A stretch of 64,000 bases of DNA from Bradyrhizobium zhanjiangense (GCF_004114935.1 NZ_CP022221.1:4361001-4425000), one strand, 5' to 3'. Numbered from the stretch's first letter, positions 1 through 8,594 are shown. Numbers and translations are program-made. Notes: generated from the sequence alone by a model not told the origin.

Positions 1-269
1 GGCACATCGCGCGCCCTGAGCTCCCTGGCGATCGGAAAGATCATCTGGGTCCGGATGTTGACGTCGAGCACCGCGGCATCCAGAACGCCGCCATTGTGCA
101 GCATCGCGACTGCATCCTCGATGTGACCGACGGGACCGGCAATCTCTGCGCCGAGCTTGCGCAGGGCATTGCCGATGTCGTCGGCGAGGAAATATTCGTC
201 CTCGACCACCAGGATGCGGCGCCCCGTCAGCGGCGTACCTGCAAGAAACGACGCGGGCGAAACTGACAT
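1..269 (-). CDS. Single-domain response regulator (receiver), cut by window start
   Basis: Reading the minus strand from the ATG at 269 gives an open frame of 89 residues that runs off the window. It begins with a short leader and then a receiver fold: RRILVVEDE at 17-25 with the acidic pair E23/D24, and AAVLDVNIR at 66-73 with D69 as the expected phosphoacceptor. Receiver domains of this kind accept phosphate from a histidine kinase. The frame is divergent from the CheB-type gene at 358, with 88 bp between the two starts, so it may belong to the same signalling cluster as the HWE kinase at 2003. Whether an output domain follows cannot be seen because the C-terminus lies outside the window. 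Confidence 0.85.
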   Translation of the reverse strand, partial: MSVSPASFLAGTPLTGRRILVVEDEYFLADDIGNALRKLGAEIAGPVGHIEDAVAMLHNGGVLDAAVLDVNIRTQMIFPIARELRARDV

Positions 270-357
270 TGATCCCCTCCCGGGAGCCCATCGATACGAT
301 TGGAACATAAGGCGGAGGACCGCCTTGGTCCAAACGAGGCAATCCGAGGCGGGTTCC

Positions 358-1365
358 ATGAGCAACCGCGACATCATCGTCATCGGGGGCTCGGCCGGCG
401 CCACCCAGCCCTTGAAGCAGATTCTGGGCCGCCTGCCGGCAGACTTGCCGGCCGCGATCTTTGTCGTCCTGCACATTCCTGCGCAGGGCATCGGGATCCT
501 ATCCACGGTCGCCAGCAATGCCGGCCCGCTTCCGGTGCGGCAGGCCAAAAACGGCATGAAGATCGAGCCCGGCCAGATTTATCTCGCCGCGCCCGACCAC
601 CACCTGCTGCTGTCCGGGGATCACATTTTCCTTGGGCGGGGGCCGCGCGAGAACCTGGTGCGGCCGGCGATCGATGCCCTGTTCCGCTCCGCCGCTCTCT
701 ATCACGGCCCGCGCGTGATCGGCGTGCTCCTGAGCGGCCTCTTGTCCGACGGCGCCGCCGGCCTCAACGCCATCAAGCGCTGCGGCGGGATGACGGTGGT
801 GCAGGACCCCATGGACGCCATTTCCGATGAAATGCCGCGGCGCGCCATGGAGGCGACCACCATCGATCTCTGCGTTCCCGGCGCAACCATGGGCGACGTT
901 CTCTCCGAATTGGTCAAGGAGCAGGCCGGAGTCCCGCTGCCGATCCCGCCCGAGATCAGGCTCGAGGTCGAGATTGCGGCCGGTGAACGCATCGGCAGTG
1001 ACAATCTGATCTCGGTGGCCGATCCCGTTGCGCTGACCTGCCCGGCCTGCGGGGGAGTGCTTTCCGAGGTCAAGGAAGGTCGCCCAATGCGTTTCCGCTG
1101 CCAGGTTGGTCACGCCTTCACCGCGGATGTGCTCGCCAAGGAGCAGGAAGGGCGAGTCGATGAAGCCTTGCGGGTTGCGCTCCGCATCATCGAGGAACGG
1201 GCGGAACTGGTGCACCGCATGGCCGCCGACGGCCGGCGCAGCGGCCGGCCTGCGGTCGCCGAGATGTACGAAGCCAGGGCGGCCGAATACCGCGAATATG
1301 CCGACATGATCCGGCGCGTCGTGCTAAAATCGCTCGATCCTCCGGTTCACAAGCGGGAGGCTTGA
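358..1365 (+). CDS. cheB: CheB-type protein-glutamate methylesterase with zinc-ribbon-like tail
   Basis: The 335-residue product begins directly with a CheB catalytic domain and has no receiver domain. The catalytic triad of the family is visible: S12 in GGSAGA, H39 in VVLHIP and D131 in LLSDGAAG. CheB enzymes demethylate or deamidate chemoreceptors. After residue 220 there is a tail with CPACGG and FRCQVGHAF, a Cys2-Cys/His arrangement like a zinc ribbon, followed by a helical region. The ATG at 358 starts exactly at the fold; an upstream in-frame start at 157 would overlap the divergent receiver gene. No other che genes are nearby, so a target other than classical chemoreceptors is likely. 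Short-chain CheB proteins like this occur beside CheB/CheR-kinase fusions in rhizobia. Confidence 0.9.
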   Translation: MSNRDIIVIGGSAGATQPLKQILGRLPADLPAAIFVVLHIPAQGIGILSTVASNAGPLPVRQAKNGMKIEPGQIYLAAPDHHLLLSGDHIFLGRGPRENLVRPAIDALFRSAALYHGPRVIGVLLSGLLSDGAAGLNAIKRCGGMTVVQDPMDAISDEMPRRAMEATTIDLCVPGATMGDVLSELVKEQAGVPLPIPPEIRLEVEIAAGERIGSDNLISVADPVALTCPACGGVLSEVKEGRPMRFRCQVGHAFTADVLAKEQEGRVDEALRVALRIIEERAELVHRMAADGRRSGRPAVAEMYEARAAEYREYADMIRRVVLKSLDPPVHKREA

Positions 1366-1375
1366 GGGCTCTGCC

Positions 1376-1642
1376 ATGGCCACCTCCCTTGCCGAATGGA
1401 CCAAGCAGCTCCGTACCGAGCAGCGCCTGCTGGTGAAGGCCGATCGGGATATCGAGGAGGGCTCGCAGCGCATCCGCGATCAGGAAGATCGCGTGCGTGA
1501 GCTGACGGCGGAAGGCCACGACACGCGGCAGGCAGAACGGCTGGTTGATCTGCTCAAGGAGACCCTGGTCGAATGGGAGCGCCACCGCGTCTTGATCGAG
1601 CAGCGCGTCACTTACCTCCGGCGGCAGGTCGAGGCGGGTTAG
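1376..1642 (+). CDS. Small helical protein of unknown function
   Basis: This 88-residue protein is rich in charged residues (many E, R and K) with heptad-like spacing, so a coiled coil is likely; there is no signal peptide, membrane segment or cysteine. It starts 10 nt after the cheB stop, with a GAGGG stretch upstream, so it is probably co-transcribed with that gene. I do not recognise a named family. Its position between the orphan CheB and the CheB/CheR kinase suggests a partner of the signalling cluster, but that is inference from context only. Confidence 0.75.
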   Translation: MATSLAEWTKQLRTEQRLLVKADRDIEEGSQRIRDQEDRVRELTAEGHDTRQAERLVDLLKETLVEWERHRVLIEQRVTYLRRQVEAG

Positions 1643-1703
1643 CCGGCGGGTGGCTGATTGCCGGTCTCCTGAATTCTGCACTGAGCTCGAACATGTAGTC
1701 GAG

Positions 1704-1817
1704 CTATCGCTCCACGCGGCGGCGCCAGCGGTCGTTCTCGGCGAGCAGGCGGCGTGTGGTCGCGGTGGCGCGCTCGGCGCGCCCGATCAGGGTCGCGAGT
1801 TCCTCGGAGATTTGCAT
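1704..1817 (-). CDS. Possible 37-residue protein
   Basis: A short minus-strand frame starts with ATG at 1817 and encodes an Arg/Ala-rich helix (MQISEELATLIGRAER... ending RWRRRVER). It lies in the 360-bp gap between the small helical gene and the kinase. The frame stays open upstream of the ATG without another ATG. The composition is that of a believable soluble helix, but there is no strong ribosome-binding site, and GC-rich DNA produces such frames by chance. The rest of the gap shows no other convincing feature. Confidence 0.35.
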   Translation of the reverse strand: MQISEELATLIGRAERATATTRRLLAENDRWRRRVER

Positions 1818-2002
1818 CGCGCGTTCCTGCGCTACCCGCCGAGTATGGATCTTCCGGCCGGGGCTGACAACGATCGGGCCAGGAATCGAAAAGGGCTTCG
1901 GGACATTTTTGCCTTTGATCTGTTGGGGTAATATCGATTTCTGCTATTTGCAGGAGCCGGGCGCCCATTGGTCCCGGTCAGCGAAAGAGAGCTACCAGAG
2001 CC

Positions 2003-5000
2003 ATGAAGGAAGTCGGCGACCGGCCAGTCGATGGAGAGCGCCAGATCAAGGCCCCGCTGATCATCGGCGTCGGCGCCTCCCCCCGCGCCCTGGACAGCAT
2101 CGAGCGCTTCTTTGGCAAGCTGATCATCGGCGCAGATCAGGCGATCGTGCTGGCACTTCAGCATCACGAGTCGTTCGACGAGCCACGGCTGCGCCGGATC
2201 GTGCAGGGATCCAACGGCGCCAAGGTCGCCGACATCAGTGACGGTCATGCGATCGAGGGCGGCACGATCTATCTGTGCCCGCTGGCGATGATCACCACGA
2301 TTCAGGGCGACCGGTTCGCGATCCGCAGAGCCGAGCAGGCGCCCGGCGAGCGCGCCACAATCGACAGCTTCCTAGTGTCGCTGGCCGAAGAACGCGCCGA
2401 GCAATCCATCGGCGTCATCCTCGCCGGCACCGGCGGAGACGGCACGCTCGGCGCCGCGACGCTGAAGGACCACGGCGGTCTCGCCATCGCCGAGAAAGCC
2501 GCGGGCCCGGACGCGGCTGAGCACCTGCTCGACGGCAACACGCCTGCCGCGATCGCCGACTATGTACTGCCGCCGGAGGAGATCCCCGAGCACATCCAGG
2601 TCTACGCCCGTCATCTCAGGCGCCTGGATGAGAAGCAGGGCTTCGATGAGGTGCTGGCCGCGGCCGCGACCTCGCTGTCGCGCATCGCCGACATCCTGCG
2701 CAACAAGACCGGCAATGATTTCCACGGTTACAAGCAGAACACCTTCCTGCGCCGCGTGCAGCGCCGCATGCAGGTGGTCCAGATCGACGATATTCCGGCC
2801 TATGTCGATTTGCTGCGCAACGACAAGGATGAGGCGCAGCACCTCTTCAATGACCTCCTGATCGGCGTCACCGAGTTCTTCCGCGACAAGCGCGAATTCG
2901 AGGTGCTGGAGACCCAGATCATTCCGAAGATATTCGAGGGCAAGGGCGCGGGTCAGCAGGTTCGGGTCTGGGTGCTCGGCTGCGCCACCGGCGAGGAGGC
3001 TTACTCGATCGGCATTCTCCTGCGCGAATACATGGCGCGGATGGATTCGGTGCCGCAGGTGCAGATCTTCGCCACCGACATCGACGGCCGCGCGCTGGCG
3101 GCCGCGCGCGTCGGCCGTTATCGCACCAGCATCGAGGCCGACATGACCAGCGAGCGCCTGGCGCGCTGGTTCGTGCGCGAGGGCGACACCTATTGCGTGG
3201 TCAAGGAGCTGCGCGAGATGTGCATCTTCTCGCAGCACAACGTCATCAAGGACGCGCCGTTCTCCAAGCTCGACCTCGTCTCCTGCCGGAACCTTCTCAT
3301 CTATCTCAATGCCGAATTGCAGAACCGCGTGATCCCGCTCTTTCATTTCGCGCTGCTGCCGGACCGCTTTCTCTTCCTCGGCAATTCCGAGAACGTGACG
3401 CGGCATCCGAAACTGTTTGCGCCGATCGATCGCCGCGCCCGCATCTTCAAGAAGCTGGAGACCGGAACGCGGCTGCCGCCGGAATTTCCGATCACGACCG
3501 CGGCGGGCAGGGCGCCGGTCGAAGTCCCGCCGGTGCGCTCCTTCGGCCCCGACGTCGGCCTGGAGCGCCGCGCCCAGCGCATCGCGGAGCGCTATGCGCC
3601 GGCCTATGTCATCACCGATGACAATTTCCAGATCCTGCACTTCTCCGGTCGCACCGGCCGCTACATCGAGCCGACGGCGGGCACCGCCACGCTCGACCTG
3701 CTCCAGCTCGTGCACCGCGATCTCCGCCTGGAACTCCGCACCGTGCTGAGCCGTGCGGCGGAGACCAACGAGCCTGCCCATGCCGAGCAAGTGCAGCTCG
3801 GCGTGAACGGCCACCGTGTCGTCGTCGACGTCACCGTCGAGCCGATCCAGGAGGGCGCCGGCGGCCACCGTAATTTCGTCGTTCTGTTCAAGGACGGCCC
3901 CATTCGCGCGATCGAGACCAACCAGAGCAATCCCAACGCCCTCGTGCGCACCGAGCATGTCGAGAGGCTCGAAAGCGAGCTGCGCGCGACGCGGGAGCGC
4001 CTGCAGGCGACCATCGAGGAGCTCGAAAGCACCAACGAGGAGCTGAAGTCCTCGAACGAGGAATACCAGTCGCTCAATGAGGAGCTTCAGTCCGCCAACG
4101 AGGAGCTCGAAACCTCGCGCGAGGAATTGCAGTCGGTCAACGAGGAGCTGACCACCGTCAATGGCGAGCTGGCGCATCGCGTTCAGGAGTTGACGCGCGC
4201 CACCAGCGACCTCAAGAATTTCCTCGAGAGCACGCAGATCGCGACCGTATTCCTCGACAACGATTTGCGCGTGATGAATTTCACGCCTGCGATCACCCAG
4301 GTCCTGCATCTGGTCGAGACCGACACGGGCCGCCCCATCGCCCACATCAAGGCGCGCATCCCGATCGAGGAGCTCTATGACGACATTCGCCGCGTGCTGC
4401 GAACGCTGGCGAGCGTCGAGCGCGAGCTGAGCGCGCCCGACAGCGGCACACGCTACATCGTCCGCATCCTGCCCTATCGCAGCATCGACAATTTTATTGC
4501 TGGCGTCGTCATCACCTTCATCGACGTCACCGCGATCACCCGGGCCGAGGAGCGGCAGCGCCTGCTGCTGGCCGAGCTTCAGCATCGCGTGCGCAACACG
4601 CTTGGCGTGGTGCGCTCGATCGCCCGCCGCTCGGCGGAAGCCAGCACGACCGTCGAGGAATATGCCTTCCATCTCGACGGCCGGCTGAACGCTTACGCCC
4701 GCACCCAGGCGCTGGTGACCCGCGATCCCGAGGGCGGCGTCGACCTCGAATATCTCGTGGTCGAGGAGTTGCTCGCCTACAATGCTCGCGAAGGCGAGCA
4801 GATGAGGGTTTCTGGCCCGAAGGTGCGCTTTCAGCCCAAAGCCGCGGAGACCTTCGCGCTCGCGCTCCACGAGCTTGCGACGAATGCGCTGAAATATGGC
4901 GCGCTGAGCCAGCCGACAGGCCGTATCGAGGTCTCATGGCGCGTCGATGAAAGCACCGAACCAACGCGGCTGGTGTTCGAATGGCGGGAGCGGGGTGGGC

Positions 5001-5173
5001 CGCAAGCGGCGCCGCCGCCGCGAAAAGGTTTTGGCACCGAGCTTCTCGAGCGTACGCTGGCCTTCGAGTTCAAGAGCCAGACCACGATGGCGTTCAATCC
5101 CGGGGGGCTGCAATGCACGATCATCATTCCCTTGAGCAAGCGCACTTTCCACACGCCGTCATTGGCTGACTGA
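2003..5173 (+). CDS. CheB-CheR-PAS-HWE histidine kinase fusion
   Basis: This 1056-residue protein joins four modules. Residues 18-195 are a CheB methylesterase domain that keeps S26 (GVGAS), H54 (LQHHES) and D146 (GTGGDG). Residues 210-485 are a CheR methyltransferase with the SAM motif GCATGEEAY at 326-334 and SCRNLLIYL at 427-435. A region to about 640 resembles a PAS fold. A strongly heptad coiled coil rich in NEEL repeats spans about 651-735, followed by a PAS domain (740-845). The C-terminus is an HWE-family kinase: H861 in LQHRVRNTL, HELATNALKYG at 956-966, and the signature FEWRERGG at 992-999. It probably phosphorylates receiver proteins such as the one at 1-269. The ATG at 2003 fits the fold. 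Its stop overlaps the next gene by 1 nt (TGATG). Confidence 0.93.
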   Translation: MKEVGDRPVDGERQIKAPLIIGVGASPRALDSIERFFGKLIIGADQAIVLALQHHESFDEPRLRRIVQGSNGAKVADISDGHAIEGGTIYLCPLAMITTIQGDRFAIRRAEQAPGERATIDSFLVSLAEERAEQSIGVILAGTGGDGTLGAATLKDHGGLAIAEKAAGPDAAEHLLDGNTPAAIADYVLPPEEIPEHIQVYARHLRRLDEKQGFDEVLAAAATSLSRIADILRNKTGNDFHGYKQNTFLRRVQRRMQVVQIDDIPAYVDLLRNDKDEAQHLFNDLLIGVTEFFRDKREFEVLETQIIPKIFEGKGAGQQVRVWVLGCATGEEAYSIGILLREYMARMDSVPQVQIFATDIDGRALAAARVGRYRTSIEADMTSERLARWFVREGDTYCVVKELREMCIFSQHNVIKDAPFSKLDLVSCRNLLIYLNAELQNRVIPLFHFALLPDRFLFLGNSENVTRHPKLFAPIDRRARIFKKLETGTRLPPEFPITTAAGRAPVEVPPVRSFGPDVGLERRAQRIAERYAPAYVITDDNFQILHFSGRTGRYIEPTAGTATLDLLQLVHRDLRLELRTVLSRAAETNEPAHAEQVQLGVNGHRVVVDVTVEPIQEGAGGHRNFVVLFKDGPIRAIETNQSNPNALVRTEHVERLESELRATRERLQATIEELESTNEELKSSNEEYQSLNEELQSANEELETSREELQSVNEELTTVNGELAHRVQELTRATSDLKNFLESTQIATVFLDNDLRVMNFTPAITQVLHLVETDTGRPIAHIKARIPIEELYDDIRRVLRTLASVERELSAPDSGTRYIVRILPYRSIDNFIAGVVITFIDVTAITRAEERQRLLLAELQHRVRNTLGVVRSIARRSAEASTTVEEYAFHLDGRLNAYARTQALVTRDPEGGVDLEYLVVEELLAYNAREGEQMRVSGPKVRFQPKAAETFALALHELATNALKYGALSQPTGRIEVSWRVDESTEPTRLVFEWRERGGPQAAPPPRKGFGTELLERTLAFEFKSQTTMAFNPGGLQCTIIIPLSKRTFHTPSLAD

Positions 5174-5919
5174 TGTCCTTGTCGATCGCCGATCGCAGCC
5201 TGTTGGAGCCGGCCGCTCGCCGGCTGAACGCGTTGAGGCCGTTGTCGGCAGAGGCGCGCGCCGCGCTTGACTATGCGATGCTCGAAGGGTTGCAGCGCGC
5301 CGGCTCCGGCGAGGACCTGATTTCGGAGGGCGATCCCGTCGACAGCGTCCGCGTCGTGCTGTCGGGCTGGCTCTGCCGCTACAAGACGCTCGAGGATGGA
5401 AGGCGCCAGATCGTCAACTTCATCTTCCCGGGCGAGAGCTGCGACGCGCATGCGTATCTGCTCGCGGTCATGGACCATTCCATCGCGACGCTGACGCCGG
5501 TGGTCTACGCTGAAATCAAGCGCGCGCGTTTCGAGAGCCTGATCGCGGGCGACCGGTCGCTTGCGGAAGCATTTTGGTGCGAGAGCCTCGTCAACAACGC
5601 GATCCAGCGCGAATGGGCCATCAATCTCGGCCGCCGCGTCGCGCTGGAGCGCGTCGCGCATCTGTTCTGCGAGATCTTCGAGCGGCTTCGTCCTGTCGGC
5701 ATGATCGAGGGCAATTCCTGCATCATGCCGGTGACGCAGATGGATCTCGCCGATGCCACAGGCCTGTCCGTGGTTCATCTCAACCGCACCGTGCAGGAGC
5801 TGCGTGCGTCCGGCCTGATCGTGCTGCGCGAGCGGACGCTCACCATCAACGATCTCGGCGCGCTCAAGGACGCGGCGCTGTTCTCGCCGAGCTATCTGCA
5901 ACTCTATCGGGGTGGATGA
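5173..5919 (+). CDS. Crp/Fnr-family transcriptional regulator
   Basis: The 248-residue product has an N-terminal cyclic-nucleotide-binding-type beta barrel (roughly 30-150, including the GEDLISEGDPVDSV segment) and a C-terminal winged helix-turn-helix around 175-235 (QMDLADATGLSVVHLNRTVQEL). No Fnr-type cysteine cluster is seen, so an oxygen-sensing 4Fe-4S centre is unlikely. The ATG shares its A with the stop of the kinase gene (TGATG), so translation is probably coupled and the regulator is likely the transcriptional arm of the same pathway. The ligand is unknown. Confidence 0.9.
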   Translation: MSLSIADRSLLEPAARRLNALRPLSAEARAALDYAMLEGLQRAGSGEDLISEGDPVDSVRVVLSGWLCRYKTLEDGRRQIVNFIFPGESCDAHAYLLAVMDHSIATLTPVVYAEIKRARFESLIAGDRSLAEAFWCESLVNNAIQREWAINLGRRVALERVAHLFCEIFERLRPVGMIEGNSCIMPVTQMDLADATGLSVVHLNRTVQELRASGLIVLRERTLTINDLGALKDAALFSPSYLQLYRGG

Positions 5920-5992
5920 CCAAAGATTGGCGTCAGGTGCTGCTTCGGGGGCTGGCGGCAGCGGCGCTGGTGAGGTGGGAGGTGAGGGCTTG

Positions 5993-6277
5993 CTACGTTG
6001 TCCGCCGGGGCGAGCCTCGCCCCTCATTGTCCTGACGTGCCTTGATCTCGGAGCGGACGCTTGCGCTTTCGTAGATCGACAGTCGAAGCTTCTCGCGCAC
6101 ATCGTCGAACTGCGTCCGAAGAATGTGGCGCTGCTTTCGAATTTCGCCGTTTTCTTCGAGCGCCAGTTGAGCGCGTGCGAACAGGGCGTCTGTCATTTCT
6201 AGATTATGATCGATCCCTCCGCTTTCGACCACCACCCAGGTTAATGTTCTTCGTTCTCTCTTCGGCGAAAGGCTCAT
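5993..6277 (-). CDS. Small hypothetical protein, helical
   Basis: This 94-residue protein has a predicted long amphipathic helix in its second half (ARAQLALEENGEIRKQ onwards) and a basic tail. The start at 6277 was chosen because GGAAGAG lies six bases upstream of the ATG; the frame stays open further upstream without a better site, and an internal ATG gives a 68-residue alternative. It is convergent with the Crp regulator. I do not recognise a family. Heptad-like spacing suggests a coiled coil. Codon usage is ordinary, with G/C at many third positions. Confidence 0.6.
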   Translation of the reverse strand: MSLSPKRERRTLTWVVVESGGIDHNLEMTDALFARAQLALEENGEIRKQRHILRTQFDDVREKLRLSIYESASVRSEIKARQDNEGRGSPRRTT

Positions 6278-6510
6278 AGCTCTTCCCACCGGAGCGAACT
6301 CAGCATATGTAAGTCGTGCTGACCAAACCAGCACGCCTCTCTGGCAGCGCGCTTGCGCTGAGAGCGGCTGGAGACGCGTCAACATTCCACGTTAGCGACG
6401 CAACCGCTCCCGATCGGGAACGTTAATCTCCCGCCGCAGTGAGGACTGCGAAACTGAGGAGTGACGAGAACGCAACGACGCGCTCCGCCCGGAAACAGGG
6501 AGAACGCCTG

Positions 6511-6711
6511 ATGTCGATGCGGCATCGATTCAAGCAAACGGAATCGCTGGAAGCCCGGTTGGCCGCCGAAGCAGAGCGGCTACGCGAAGAAGCCAAATCG
6601 CTTCCGCCCGGCGCTGCGCGCGACGAGATGTTGCGCAAGGCGCGTCAGGCCGAAACGGGATCGCAGCTGAGTGAGTGGCTGAGGTCGCCAGGCTTGCAGC
6701 CGCCGGACTAA
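6511..6711 (+). CDS. Small paralogous protein, copy 1
   Basis: This 66-residue soluble protein has a central LPPGAARDEMLRKARQ segment and ends in SEWLRSPGLQPPD. The same pattern (LPPG-x-x-RD-x-LLR-x-A-x-Q, then L-x-x-WL-x-x-P) recurs in the product at 6958-7164, so the two are tandem paralogues. The start at 6511 is preceded by AGGGAGA at good spacing; the longer in-frame start at 6439 lacks a site. The function is unknown. The size and charge pattern would suit an adaptor or a modulator of another protein, but nothing in the sequence shows a partner. Confidence 0.75.
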   Translation: MSMRHRFKQTESLEARLAAEAERLREEAKSLPPGAARDEMLRKARQAETGSQLSEWLRSPGLQPPD

Positions 6712-6788
6712 TGCAGCCGCGATTGGAGCGTGCAGCACATCAGGCTGCACGCGCCGGGAACGGGTCAGATGTCGGCGCGCACCGATGC

Positions 6789-6814
6789 GCTGATGTCTTG
6801 GGCTGATGTCTTGG
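6789..6814. repeat. 13-bp tandem direct repeat
   Basis: GCTGATGTCTTGG occurs twice head to tail between the two paralogous small genes. It is followed by a short GGG/CCC inverted repeat (GGGCAGAAACCC). It may simply be a local slippage duplication. Confidence 0.8.
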
Positions 6815-6957
6815 GCAGAAACCCAAAAAATGATCACTCCGTCCTGTTAACTTATTGAAATGCCGGAACCGGCTGACGCGGCGGAATCTACAATCTGCCC
6901 GGCTGGGCCGCCCTCAGCCGGCAATTTCCGCCCATCCGAATTGCTCGTGAAAGTACG

Positions 6958-7164
6958 ATGACCGCCAAACGTAACCGCAGGAAACAGACCCAATCGCTCC
7001 AGGAGCGGTTGACGGCCTTTGCCGAAAGCGCCCGCGAGCGCGCGCGTAGCCTGCCGCCCGGCAACGAGCGCGACATGTTGCTGCGCCTCGCCAAGCAGAA
7101 CGAAGTGACCTCGAACCTAACCGACTGGCTGAGCGCACCCGTCTACCCACGACGAGGACAATGA
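6958..7164 (+). CDS. Small paralogous protein, copy 2
   Basis: This 68-residue protein begins with a basic stretch (AKRNRRKQTQS) and carries the LPPGNERDMLLRLAKQ core and a TDWLSAP ending, matching copy 1 at 6511-6711. Most of the divergence is at the N-terminus. Its last codons overlap the next gene through ATGA, so translation of the two is probably coupled. No known domain is recognised. Confidence 0.75.
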   Translation: MTAKRNRRKQTQSLQERLTAFAESARERARSLPPGNERDMLLRLAKQNEVTSNLTDWLSAPVYPRRGQ

Positions 7165-7367
7165 AGATGGGAAGCATGAAGCACTATCGCGCGTTCCAGA
7201 TCGAGCCGGACGGGCGTGTGTTCGGATGCGTCAATCTCGTCTGCGACAATGACGAGCAGGCCAAGCGCGAAGCCGCCGCGCTCGTGCTGCTGCATCGCAT
7301 CGAGCTGTGGCGGCTCGACCAGCGCATCGCGCGCTTCGATCTGCCCCAGGAGGTGGTGCGCCAGTAG
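7161..7367 (+). CDS. Small hypothetical protein
   Basis: The 68-residue product contains KHYRAFQIEPDGRVFGC followed by a helix with many Ala and Arg, resembling the short beta-beta-alpha proteins often found in Bradyrhizobium genomes. The ATG at 7161 overlaps the preceding stop (ATGA). An in-frame ATG at 7176 has GGGAAG just upstream and could be the true start, shortening the protein by five residues. The function is unknown; translational coupling ties it to the paralogous small gene before it. Confidence 0.7.
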   Translation: MKMGSMKHYRAFQIEPDGRVFGCVNLVCDNDEQAKREAAALVLLHRIELWRLDQRIARFDLPQEVVRQ

Positions 7368-7432
7368 AGTTATGGGAACCGCGCGCAGCGCCCCGGGTTG
7401 GTCGGACGGTACCGACTTCGCCAGGAGCCAGC

Positions 7433-8509
7433 ATGACGGACGCCGACATTCGCAAGGGGATGCCGCCCGTCAGGTTGTCGCGCGAGGAGTTCGAGCGGCG
7501 TTACAGGAGCCAGTTCGTCGATCCCGCCTTTGCTCCGCTGCAACGCGAACTCGATGCCGTTGTCGGCGCTGCCTGGGACGCTTACAGCCATTCGCGCAAG
7601 GCGCCGCTGACGCGCAAGGCGGGCGCGGGCTTCGCCGATCCCGATTACGACATCGCCGTCGATTGGCTGGAGGCGCGCGCCGCCGTGCTTGCGGCGCAGC
7701 AACGGCATGACGATGCCGCCGAGACGCCGCGGATCCTGATCATCAACGGCTCGGCCCGCAGCGAGCACACCTGTCCCGGCGAGATGTCCAAGACCTGGCG
7801 CCTGGTCAAGCTGGCCGAGCCGGTCTTCATCGAAATGGGATTTGCCGTCGACATTCTCGATCTGTCACGGCTCGCCTCGGAGTTCGGCAAGAATATCCAT
7901 CCCTGCAAATCCTGCGTTGCGACCGCGATGCCGCTCTGTCACTGGCCGTGCAGCTGCTATCCGAACTATTCGCTGGGGCAGACCGGCGATTGGATGAACG
8001 AGATCTACCCGCTGTGGGTCGCCGCTCACGGCATCCTGATCGTGGCGCCGGTGAACTGGTATCACGTGCCGGCCGGGCTCAAGGCGATGATGGACCGCTT
8101 GGTCTGCGCCGACGGTGGCAATCCCGATCCGACCTCGACCCACGGCAAGAAGGCCGCAGAAGCCAAGGCCATGGAGCTGAAGGGCTGGTCTTATCCGCGT
8201 CATCTCGCCGGCCGTCATTTCGGCATCGTCGTTCACGGCGATGCGGTTGGCGCCGAGGACGTGCGCCGCGCCTTGTCCGACTGGCTGACCGACATGCAGC
8301 TGATCTCGGCCGGCCGCTTCGCCGAGCTCGACGGCTATGTCGGCTACATGGAGCCATACGCCACCTCGCATCGCGAGCTCGATGAAGACGACAAATTCCA
8401 GCAGCAGGTGCAGAATGCAGCGCGCGCGCTCGGCAACGCGGTTCGACTGGCGCGGAGCGGGCGGCTCGAGGAGCCTGGCGCCCGTCTTGCGGACCCAAAC
8501 CCCAAATGA
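7433..8509 (+). CDS. Flavodoxin-family NAD(P)H-dependent FMN reductase-like protein
   Basis: The 358-residue product has a roughly 95-residue N-terminal extension and then a flavodoxin-like fold: a beta strand and FMN phosphate loop ILIINGSARSEH (101-112), and APVNWYHVPAGLKAMMDRL at about 205-223, which is typical of NADPH-dependent FMN reductases. An unusual cysteine cluster lies at C158, C161, C169, C173 and C175 (CKSC...LCHWPCSC), which could hold metal or a redox disulfide. AGGAG precedes the ATG at 7433; the in-frame extension to 7307 would overlap the previous gene. The next gene encodes a cysteine-rich copper-binding protein, so a role in metal or redox stress is a reasonable guess. 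Confidence 0.85.
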   Translation: MTDADIRKGMPPVRLSREEFERRYRSQFVDPAFAPLQRELDAVVGAAWDAYSHSRKAPLTRKAGAGFADPDYDIAVDWLEARAAVLAAQQRHDDAAETPRILIINGSARSEHTCPGEMSKTWRLVKLAEPVFIEMGFAVDILDLSRLASEFGKNIHPCKSCVATAMPLCHWPCSCYPNYSLGQTGDWMNEIYPLWVAAHGILIVAPVNWYHVPAGLKAMMDRLVCADGGNPDPTSTHGKKAAEAKAMELKGWSYPRHLAGRHFGIVVHGDAVGAEDVRRALSDWLTDMQLISAGRFAELDGYVGYMEPYATSHRELDEDDKFQQQVQNAARALGNAVRLARSGRLEEPGARLADPNPK

Positions 8510-8594
8510 CCAGCGCAGCGACCGGAACCTGGAACGAAGCGCGTTGCCCCGCTTTGGTCGAGCGGAGTGGGGCGCGCGCGATTGGAGAGAACGG

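Noticed and set aside
2372..4870. 832-residue open frame on the minus strand opposite the kinase
   Set aside because: It is the antisense shadow of a GC-rich gene with clear domains on the plus strand and shows no domain of its own.
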